A stretch of DNA of 13,463 bases, from the NCBI GenBank assembly GCA_029051835.1, contig JAIDKJ010000448.1:1-13463 (forward strand). The letters are read 5' to 3'. Source of the DNA: Paramuribaculum sp. (GTDB lineage Bacteria; Bacteroidota; Bacteroidia; Bacteroidales; Muribaculaceae). Below, piece after piece: positions 6,984 through 11,686 of the stretch. The notes beneath the pieces are model-generated. The model worked only from the letters and a program-made list of their open reading frames with translations, was not told where the DNA came from and ran no database searches. Every line of letters starts with the position of its first letter. Within the stretch, counting starts at the first letter, position 1. The position numbers were made by a program, and so were the translations under genes.

Positions 6984-7822
6984 TGGATTGGATCGACGCA
7001 CTGATACTCGGTCTGGTCCAGGGACTGGCCGAATACCTGCCGATAAGTTCGAGCGGTCATCTTGAGATATGCCGTGAGGTGCTGGGGCTTCAGCTCGCAG
7101 GAGCGGAGGCTCTGGAGTTTGATACGGCGCTCCATGTGGCCACGGTGTTGAGCACCATAGTGGTGTTGTGGCGTAAATTCGTGCCTTTGTGTGTGAGCTT
7201 TTTCACATGGCGGCGCGACGACAATTTCTATTACGTGTGCAAGATACTGGTGTCGTGTATTCCGGTGGCGATTGTCGGCGTGTTTTTCAAGGACACTGTG
7301 GAGAGCTTTTTCGGCGGCAGCCTGACTCTGGTGGGCTGTTGTCTGCTGGTGACGGCCGCTCTGCTTGCGTTCGCTTATTTTTTCAGGACACGTCCGACTC
7401 TGGAGCAGTCGGCGGCCGATGGCCGCGGTAGTGATCCGGGGCATGGCGTGAGATGGATCGACGCGATGGCAATGGGTATCGCCCAGTCGATAGCCGTTCT
7501 GCCGGGATTGAGCCGTTCGGGCACAACGATCGCCACCGGCATATCGATGGGCGCACGTCGTGCGGCTGTGGCGGAATTTTCGTTTTTCATGGTCATCATC
7601 CCGATTCTCGGAGAGGCGTTGCTCAATGTCATGGATATGGCTTCGGGCGAAAGCGCGGTGATGAACACGATAGGCTGGCTTCCGCTGACGGTGGGTTTCG
7701 TGGCTTCGTTCGTGTCGGGCTGCGCTGCATGCAAGTGGATGATAGAGATCGTGAAACGCGGCAAGCTCGTGTGGTTTGCGGTGTATTGCGTGGCCATGGG
7801 CGTGGTGTGCATACTCTGGTGA
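6983..7822 (+). CDS. uppP: Undecaprenyl-diphosphatase (UppP/BacA)
   Basis: A 279-residue integral membrane enzyme that dephosphorylates undecaprenyl diphosphate, recycling the lipid carrier for peptidoglycan and other surface glycans; excess enzyme gives bacitracin resistance. The first motif is LVQGLAEYLPISSSGHLE with E17, the Ser cluster and H26. The second is LPGLSRSGTTIATGI with R178. These match the catalytic residues of E. coli BacA (E21, H30, R174). The first position of the ExxxE motif is Gln13 here, a known variant. Several hydrophobic helices cover the rest. ATG 6983 overlaps the previous stop and has AGGAGG at the right distance. The TGA stop is 2 bases before the truB ATG, so the genes form a tight operon. 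Confidence 0.96.
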   Translation: MDWIDALILGLVQGLAEYLPISSSGHLEICREVLGLQLAGAEALEFDTALHVATVLSTIVVLWRKFVPLCVSFFTWRRDDNFYYVCKILVSCIPVAIVGVFFKDTVESFFGGSLTLVGCCLLVTAALLAFAYFFRTRPTLEQSAADGRGSDPGHGVRWIDAMAMGIAQSIAVLPGLSRSGTTIATGISMGARRAAVAEFSFFMVIIPILGEALLNVMDMASGESAVMNTIGWLPLTVGFVASFVSGCAACKWMIEIVKRGKLVWFAVYCVAMGVVCILW

Positions 7823-7824
7823 CA

Positions 7825-8580
7825 ATGACGCAGGAGATGGATATCATTGCAAAAAAAGATTTCGTCGGCGGGGAGATCCTTGCTGTCGACAAACCGCTGG
7901 GCTGGACGAGCTTTGATGTGGTGAAGCGCCTGCGCGGTGCCGTTCTGCGCCGTCTGGGCGTGAAACGTTTCAAGGTGGGACATGCGGGGACGCTCGATCC
8001 GCTTGCTTCGGGGGTGATGATAGTGGTCACCGGCAAGGCTACAAAACTCATAGAGCAGCTGCAGAGCGGTGTGAAGGAGTATGTGGCCACGATAGCCCTC
8101 GGCGCCACAACGCCGTCGTTTGACCTCGAAACTGAAATAGACGCCCGCTATCCTGTGGAACATATCACCAGAGAGCTGGTGGAGCAGGCGCTTGAACGGT
8201 TCAAGGGGCGTATAGAGCAGATACCGCCACAGTTCTCGGCCTGTAAGGTGGACGGCAAACGCGCTTACGAGAAGGCCCGGAAGGGCCAGGCTGTGGAGCT
8301 TAAGCCCAAGACGCTTGTGATTGACGAGATAGAGCTGACAGACTATAGCCCGGAGAGCATCACGATAAGGGTGGTGTGCAGCAAGGGCACTTATATCAGG
8401 GCGCTGGCCCGCGATATCGGTCAGGCGCTCGGCTCCGGCGGTCATCTGACAGCACTCCGCCGCACGCGTGTGGGGGCTGTGGGCATCGGTGACTGTATGA
8501 CGGTGGATGGTGCCGTGGAGATGATACGGGATGCCGAACTTGCCGAGGAGCAGGATGCGGCCGATAAAGCAGTAGAATAA
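7825..8580 (+). CDS. truB: tRNA pseudouridine(55) synthase
   Basis: A 251-residue TruB, which converts U55 to pseudouridine in the T-loop of nearly all tRNAs. The catalytic aspartate is D58 in [14 protein letters not shown]. Other signatures are the N-terminal [13 protein letters not shown] (21-33), the [21 protein letters not shown] segment, and the [14 protein letters not shown] motif near the C-terminus. The length is close to that of many Bacteroidetes TruB proteins, which lack a long C-terminal PUA domain. The frame is open much further upstream (to 7453), but that region is the uppP gene read in another frame. ATG 7825 begins 2 bases after the uppP stop, and ATG 7837 is an alternative start. 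queA begins 20 bases downstream. Confidence 0.95.
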   Translation: MTQEMDIIAKKDFVGGEILAVDKPLGWTSFDVVKRLRGAVLRRLGVKRFKVGHAGTLDPLASGVMIVVTGKATKLIEQLQSGVKEYVATIALGATTPSFDLETEIDARYPVEHITRELVEQALERFKGRIEQIPPQFSACKVDGKRAYEKARKGQAVELKPKTLVIDEIELTDYSPESITIRVVCSKGTYIRALARDIGQALGSGGHLTALRRTRVGAVGIGDCMTVDGAVEMIRDAELAEEQDAADKAVE

Positions 8581-8600
8581 ACAAAAAGAAAAATCAGGAT

Positions 8601-9650
8601 ATGAAACTATCACAGTTTAAGTTCAAACTTCCGGAAGAGCTGATAGCACAGCATGCTGCCGAACAGCGTGATGAGGCCCGCATGATGGTGGTGCACCGTG
8701 CTTCGGGCGAGATCGAACACCGTGTGTTCAAGGATATCATCAATTATTTTGTCGACGGCGATATATTTGTGTTCAACGATACGAAGGTGTTCCCCGCGCG
8801 CCTGTATGGCAACAAGGAGAAGACCGGTGCCAAGATCGAAGTGTCGCTTCTGCGTGAGCTTAACGCCGAAAACAAGCTGTGGGATGTGCTCGTGGAGCCG
8901 GCCCGCAAGATACGCATAGGCAACAAGCTTTATTTCGGCGATGACGATTCGATGGTGGCCGAGGTGATCGACAACACGACTTCGCGCGGCCGCACTCTGC
9001 GTTTTCTCTATGACGGCGATCACGATGAATTCAAGGATGCTCTGTTCAAGCTCGGACAGACATTGCTCCCCGAATACATAAAGCGTGAGCCGGAGGCGGA
9101 GGATGCCGAGCGGTATCAGACCATATATGCCGATAAGGAGGGGGCTGTAGTGGCTCCTGCGGCCGGACTGCATTTCAGCCGTGAGCTGCTGAAACGCATG
9201 GAAATAAAGGGTATACATCAGGCATTCCTTACGGTGCACAGCGGTTTGGGCAATTTCCGCGAGATAGATGTGGAGGATCTGACCAAGCACCGCATGGATT
9301 CGGAGCAGATGGAAGTGAGCCAGGCGCTGGTGGATATGGTCAACGGTGTGAAAGACAATGACCATCGCGTGTGTGCGGTGGGCACGTCGGTGCTGCGCGG
9401 CATTGCAAGCGCGGTAAGCATGGGCGGACACATGAAGACCTATTCGGGCTGGACCAACAAGTTTATTTTCCCGCCATACGATTTCACTGTGACAGACGCG
9501 CTTGTGACCAATTTCCACATGCCTTATTCGATCATGCTGATGATGACTGCTGCGTTCGGCGGTTATGATCTGGTGATGAAGGCCTACGATGAGGCTATCA
9601 ATGAGAAATATCGTTTCGGCGCCTACGGCGACGCTATGCTGATATTGTAA
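8601..9650 (+). CDS. queA: S-adenosylmethionine:tRNA ribosyltransferase-isomerase
   Basis: A 349-residue QueA, which transfers and isomerises the ribosyl group of SAM onto preQ1 at the wobble base, forming epoxyqueuosine in the queuosine pathway. Conserved features: [15 protein letters not shown] (56-70), [12 protein letters not shown] (186-197), [13 protein letters not shown] (210-222), [11 protein letters not shown] (230-240), [12 protein letters not shown] (260-271, where the family usually has GTTxxRxLE), [18 protein letters not shown] (304-321) and the C-terminal [15 protein letters not shown] 8601 gives [19 protein letters not shown], the standard start. The genes for making preQ1 and for the last step (queG/queH) are not in this window. 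It is the fifth gene of the cluster. Confidence 0.96.
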   Translation: MKLSQFKFKLPEELIAQHAAEQRDEARMMVVHRASGEIEHRVFKDIINYFVDGDIFVFNDTKVFPARLYGNKEKTGAKIEVSLLRELNAENKLWDVLVEPARKIRIGNKLYFGDDDSMVAEVIDNTTSRGRTLRFLYDGDHDEFKDALFKLGQTLLPEYIKREPEAEDAERYQTIYADKEGAVVAPAAGLHFSRELLKRMEIKGIHQAFLTVHSGLGNFREIDVEDLTKHRMDSEQMEVSQALVDMVNGVKDNDHRVCAVGTSVLRGIASAVSMGGHMKTYSGWTNKFIFPPYDFTVTDALVTNFHMPYSIMLMMTAAFGGYDLVMKAYDEAINEKYRFGAYGDAMLIL

Positions 9651-9660
9651 TAGCCGGCAG

Positions 9661-10251
9661 TTGGAGCAGTCAAGCGAATATCTGACTCTGGCCGGCAAGT
9701 CGACGGCTACGGTCAGGGAGAAAATGAGCCGTTTCATAGCTTTTGCCTTTCCGGTGGCTACGGCCGAGGAGGCAAAGGGTGCCATAGCGGCCATAGCCAA
9801 CGAATATCACGATGCGCGCCATGTCTGCTGGGCCTATCTTCTCGGCCCCGGTGGCCGCGAGTGGCTGTCGAGCGACAACGGCGAGCCTTCGGGTACGGCC
9901 GGAAAGCCTATTCTGGGGCAGATCCGCTCGGCCGGACTGACTAATGTGGCTGTGGTGGTGGTGAGATATTTCGGAGGTATCAAGCTTGGCACTTCGGGGC
10001 TGATCGTGGCATACCGCGAGGCTGCGCGCGAGGCGATCGAGGCCGGTGAGGCTGTGAGCCGCTGCGAGGAGGAGGAGGCGTCGATAAGTTTCGTCTATGA
10101 GGACATGAACGCTGTGATGACCACCCTCAAGGCCTCGGAGGCGCGCATATTGGAGCAGCAGTTTGACAATATATGCAGGCTGCGGCTGTCGATCAGGCGC
10201 GATCATCTTGAAGGGCTGCTTGCCCGATTGCCTGCCAGGAGAGTGGACTGA
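9661..10251 (+). CDS. YigZ/IMPACT family protein (UPF0029 plus DUF1949)
   Basis: A 196-residue member of the YigZ/IMPACT family. The N-terminal UPF0029 domain is marked by SRFIAFAFPV (23-32), ARHVCWAYLL (52-61), DNGEPSGTAGKPILGQI (72-88) and VVVVRYFGGIKLGTSGLI (98-115). The C-terminal ~60 residues form the DUF1949 domain, which has an EF-G domain IV-like fold. A ribosome or translation-related role is suspected for the family but not established in bacteria. The start is most likely TTG 9661. The first in-frame ATG, 9724, would drop the conserved YLTL-type N-terminus, and an in-frame stop lies at 9640. It starts 10 bases after the queA stop and is the last gene of the cluster. Confidence 0.9.
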   Translation: MEQSSEYLTLAGKSTATVREKMSRFIAFAFPVATAEEAKGAIAAIANEYHDARHVCWAYLLGPGGREWLSSDNGEPSGTAGKPILGQIRSAGLTNVAVVVVRYFGGIKLGTSGLIVAYREAAREAIEAGEAVSRCEEEEASISFVYEDMNAVMTTLKASEARILEQQFDNICRLRLSIRRDHLEGLLARLPARRVD

Positions 10252-10317
10252 GGCGCGTGTGGGCCGGGCTGTATCCGTCGGGATACTGTGGTCAAGACTG
10301 GCTGTAATGCAATACGA

Positions 10318-10359
10318 GAAGCCCCTGTGTCAGAGTCGAGATTCTGACGCAGGGGCTTC
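10318..10359 (+). terminator. Long convergent hairpin between the yigZ-like gene and trxA, probable bidirectional terminator
   Basis: The left arm starts at 10318 (GAAGCCCCTG...) and the right arm ends at 10359 (...CAGGGGCTTC). They form a stem of about 17-18 bp with two wobble pairs and a loop of about six bases. It lies between converging genes, 66 bases past the yigZ-like stop and 57 bases past the trxA stop. Neither side has a strong T-run, so it may act as a transcript-end stabiliser as much as a terminator. Confidence 0.65.
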
Positions 10360-10416
10360 CGGTTGTTATGGTGGATGATGCCTCGGCTGTAGTCTGTCGT
10401 CAACCGATGGTGCGGA

Positions 10417-10743
10417 TCAGAGTGCCAGCAGGGCGTTGATGTTTTCTTCGAGCTTGGCTTTGCTCTGCGATCCGGCAAGACGCAGGTCGCGGATCTGCTG
10501 GCCGTTCTTGAAGAAGAGTATCGTGGGGATCGACATGATGCGGTATTCGTCGGACAGTTCGGTTGCCTCCTCGATGTTGTATTTGCCTATGTGTACCCGG
10601 CCGGCGTATTGTTCGGCGGGTTCGTCGATGACAGGCGACATGCGCATACACGGACCGCACCATGTGGCCCAGAAGTCGATTACTACGGGTTCGCCTGAGG
10701 CGATGATGGATTTTACGTCGGAATCGGTAAATTTGATTGCCAT
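10417..10743 (-). CDS. trxA: Thioredoxin
   Basis: A 108-residue single-domain thioredoxin, the usual size, which reduces cytoplasmic protein disulphides. The active site is C29-G-P-C32 in FWATWCGPC. The buried aspartate D23 (VVIDFW) and the cis-proline P73 in the SIPT motif (71-74) that faces the active site are all in place. There is no signal peptide, so it is cytoplasmic. The glycine-rich C-terminal helix start is slightly unusual (RLAGSQSK where VGA-xSK is common). On the minus strand it lies beyond the dnaE gene with a 943-bp gap. It has an unusually long putative leader (~230 nt if the TACCTTTG box at 10990-10983 is its promoter) containing a large inverted repeat. Confidence 0.95.
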   Translation of the reverse strand: MAIKFTDSDVKSIIASGEPVVIDFWATWCGPCMRMSPVIDEPAEQYAGRVHIGKYNIEEATELSDEYRIMSIPTILFFKNGQQIRDLRLAGSQSKAKLEENINALLAL

Positions 10744-10786
10744 GATAAGTAACTCTTACAAATTAGTTGATATCATTATACTTACC

Positions 10787-10939
10787 AGTAACTCGTGTAT
10801 ACTGCGGTGGTTTTTGACTTCGTTCGGTGCTTTTTGCTTTCATCCTCAGTTGTGTAGCTCGCTACACGCCTTCGGCTTCAAACAAAAATCGCTCGAACTA
10901 ACCTCAAAAATCACTCGCAGCTAATTTTTGCGAGTTACT
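10787..10939. repeat. REP-like imperfect inverted repeat, ~150 bp, upstream of trxA
   Basis: The outer arms AGTAACTCG (10787-10795) and CGAGTTACT (10931-10939) are inverted. The centre is GTGTAGC-TC-GCTACAC (10852-10867). Between them each arm holds two copies of a 13-bp unit. On the left these are CGGTGGTTTTTGA at 10805 and CGGTGCTTTTTGC at 10825; on the right CAAAAATCGCTCG at 10883-10895 and CAAAAATCACTCG at 10905-10917. The arms align over ~70 bp with a few mismatches and indels. A further AGTAACTC lies at 10746-10753. There is no ORF. The form is that of dispersed intergenic palindromes (REP/BIME or MITE-like), but its copy number in this genome cannot be seen here. Confidence 0.75.
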
Positions 10940-10982
10940 TAGTGTAGGGGTAATAGTGTTTGTCGATTATTTTTCGGTAGTG

Positions 10983-10990
10983 CAAAGGTA
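10983..10990 (-). promoter_or_regulatory. Candidate -7 box for trxA
   Basis: Minus-strand TACCTTTG (plus-strand CAAAGGTA) fits TAnnTTTG and lies just past the minus-strand terminator at 11024-11068, as expected for a new transcription unit. No TTTG is found 19-21 bp upstream. A closer alternative near the gene is the less perfect TAATTTG at 10765-10759 with a TATAAT at 10780-10775. The true start is therefore uncertain. Confidence 0.5.
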
Positions 10991-11030
10991 GCTATCTTTA
11001 TGGAGAAAGGGAAGAGTGGGGCACAAAAAA

Positions 11031-11068
11031 ATTGCTCTCGCCGGCTGTTCTTCTGGCCGTGGAGCAAT
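11031..11068 (-). terminator. Rho-independent terminator on the minus strand upstream of trxA
   Basis: On the minus strand ATTGCTC (11068-11062) pairs with GAGCAAT (11037-11031), with an inner GGCC/GCCGG-type pairing near the loop. A run of seven Ts (complement of the As at 11025-11031) follows at once. No annotated gene lies directly upstream of it on this strand, which implies an unannotated transcript. Confidence 0.75.
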
Positions 11069-11136
11069 CGTCGTTGTGTCTGAGGCCTGTCTTGGTGTCG
11101 AGGCCTGTTGGTGAACATCGTCGCTTCTCGTGGAAA

Positions 11137-11177
11137 CCGGTCGGATTACATCCAGCAGATGCTGGAGTCCGAACCGG
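11137..11177. other. Strong two-part hairpin
   Basis: CCGGTCGGA (11137-11145) pairs with TCCGAACCGG (11168-11177) with one bulged A. Inside it TCCAGCA (11151-11157) pairs with TGCTGGA (11160-11166). About 16 base pairs in 41 bases is much more than expected by chance and suggests a structured RNA element rather than coding sequence. Confidence 0.65.
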
Positions 11178-11206
11178 GATCGATGATTGGCGGGCTTGTC
11201 AGGGAC

Positions 11207-11278
11207 TTACCTGTGGAGGTAGGTCATGGAAGCCGCTCCGATGTACCATTCAGATACTTTTGTCAAAAGTCTTTTCAT
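11207..11278 (-). CDS. Possible 23-residue small protein
   Basis: ATG 11278 to TAA 11207 encodes a peptide that begins MKRLLTKVSEWYIGAAS and ends MTYLHR. A purine-rich AAGAAAGGA sits ~9 bases upstream of the ATG, a plausible ribosome binding site. It is basic at the N-terminus with a short amphipathic or hydrophobic middle. Its frame overlaps the ACTTTTG-T-CAAAAGT palindrome, and its stop falls in the 11204-11225 hairpin, so the conservation pattern could equally be that of an RNA. I do not recognise the peptide. Confidence 0.25.
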   Translation of the reverse strand: MKRLLTKVSEWYIGAASMTYLHR

Positions 11279-11424
11279 TTTTGGCGTCCTTTCTTTTCTT
11301 TAGTTAGACTTCTGTTTTTGAACGCTGAAGCTTAAGCCTTCGCAGGCTTAGCTCTGTCAGTGGGTTGGCGTGCTTCGACGAGCGATCATAGGATGATGTG
11401 CCGTTGTCTGCGCGCCGTCGGATC

Positions 11425-11511
11425 TTACTCGATGGTGCAGTCGCCCGTGATGCGGAAGAATGTACCATAGGTGAGATGCAGACCTTTGATCATTTTAATC
11501 ATCTGACGCAT
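11425..11511 (-). CDS. Possible 28-residue small protein
   Basis: ATG 11511 to TAA 11425 encodes a peptide that begins MRQMIKMIKGLHLTYGTFF and ends RITGDCTIE. Codon choice (GGT, CTG, CTC, ACC, ATC, GAC) looks like that of neighbouring genes. The start lies ~77 nt past the predicted start site of the TAACTTTG promoter, behind an A/T-rich leader typical of Bacteroidetes translation starts. The basic N-terminus and aromatic/hydrophobic middle could touch a membrane. The KGLxLTYxTFFR stretch faintly recalls the N-terminus of NuoI, but nothing after it does. No family is recognised. Confidence 0.35.
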   Translation of the reverse strand: MRQMIKMIKGLHLTYGTFFRITGDCTIE

Positions 11512-11594
11512 AATACTTAAATTTTAATTAAACCTAAAACAATCTATACCTCCGACTCTTCGGAGATTCTATAATATCTACACTAAACTCGCTG

Positions 11595-11602
11595 CAAAGT
11601 TA
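11595..11602 (-). promoter_or_regulatory. -7 box of a putative minus-strand transcript after dnaE
   Basis: Minus-strand TAACTTTG (plus CAAAGTTA) matches TAnnTTTG and is followed by CAG, as in the ftsX promoter. A TTAG 21 bp upstream (plus 11624-11627) is a 3-of-4 match to the -33 TTTG. It lies in a very AT-rich stretch just beyond the dnaE terminator candidate. The predicted start is near 11588. Confidence 0.6.
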
Positions 11603-11625
11603 GTGCAGATTTTGCTAATTATGCT

Positions 11626-11648
11626 AAAAAAGTATGTTTTTTAACATA
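11626..11648 (-). terminator. Weak AT-rich terminator after dnaE
   Basis: On the minus strand TATGTT (11648-11643) and AACATA (11638-11633) form a 6-bp stem around AAAA, followed by C and six Ts (11631-11626). The stem is short and AT-rich, so leakage is likely; its place 39 bases after the dnaE stop supports the call. Confidence 0.5.
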
Positions 11649-11686
11649 AAAAATTTCCTAATATGCTGATTGTTAGAGATATGTTT

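Larger units (their letters stand above)
11024..11588 (-). ncRNA. Candidate small minus-strand transcript between dnaE and trxA (structured RNA and/or tiny ORFs)
   Basis: This stretch has no gene over 60 codons that I believe. On the minus strand it is bounded by a -7 box (11602-11595) and a strong U-tract terminator (11068-11024), so a transcript of ~565 nt is plausible. Strong hairpins lie inside: 11550-11565 (CTCCGA/TCGGAG), 11329-11353, an ACTTTTG-T-CAAAAGT palindrome at 11256-11270, a 9-bp stem at 11204-11225 and a 16-bp two-part stem at 11137-11177. Two tiny ORFs are also present. I found no tmRNA, RNase P or SRP signature; 6S-like RNA remains possible. Whether the product is RNA, peptide or both is unknown. 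Confidence 0.35.

Noticed and set aside
7453..7824. N-terminal extension of truB into uppP
   Set aside because: The extension is uppP read in another frame; TruB homologues start near the [15 protein letters not shown] segment.
6572..9800. Three long antisense frames (about 396-417 codons) across uppP, truB and queA
   Set aside because: All mirror well-identified genes in this GC-rich, codon-biased region; their compositions are His/Arg/Gln-rich and no motif is recognisable.
10271..10286. Small hairpin GTATCC-GTCG-GGATAC after the yigZ-like gene
   Set aside because: Only six base pairs and no T-run; the larger hairpin at 10318-10359 explains transcript ends better.
11108..11335. Plus-strand GTG-started frame of 75 codons
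   Set aside because: No family is recognised, codon quality falls off sharply in the second half, and terminator and promoter evidence favours the minus strand. Kept only as an alternative in the findings.
11304..11468. Minus-strand 54-residue frame overlapping the 28-residue ORF
   Set aside because: It has a Ser/Arg/Lys-rich low-information composition and starts inside the other ORF; chance is the simplest explanation.
11425..11511. The 28-residue ORF as a remnant of nuoI
   Set aside because: Only a short KGLxLTYxTFFR resemblance; the sequence after the stop does not continue as NuoI in any frame and no ferredoxin cysteines are present.
11024..11602. tmRNA, RNase P RNA or SRP RNA
   Set aside because: I looked on both strands for the tRNA-like ends of tmRNA, the GAGGAAAGUCC core of RNase P and the GGAAGCAGCC loop of SRP RNA and found none.
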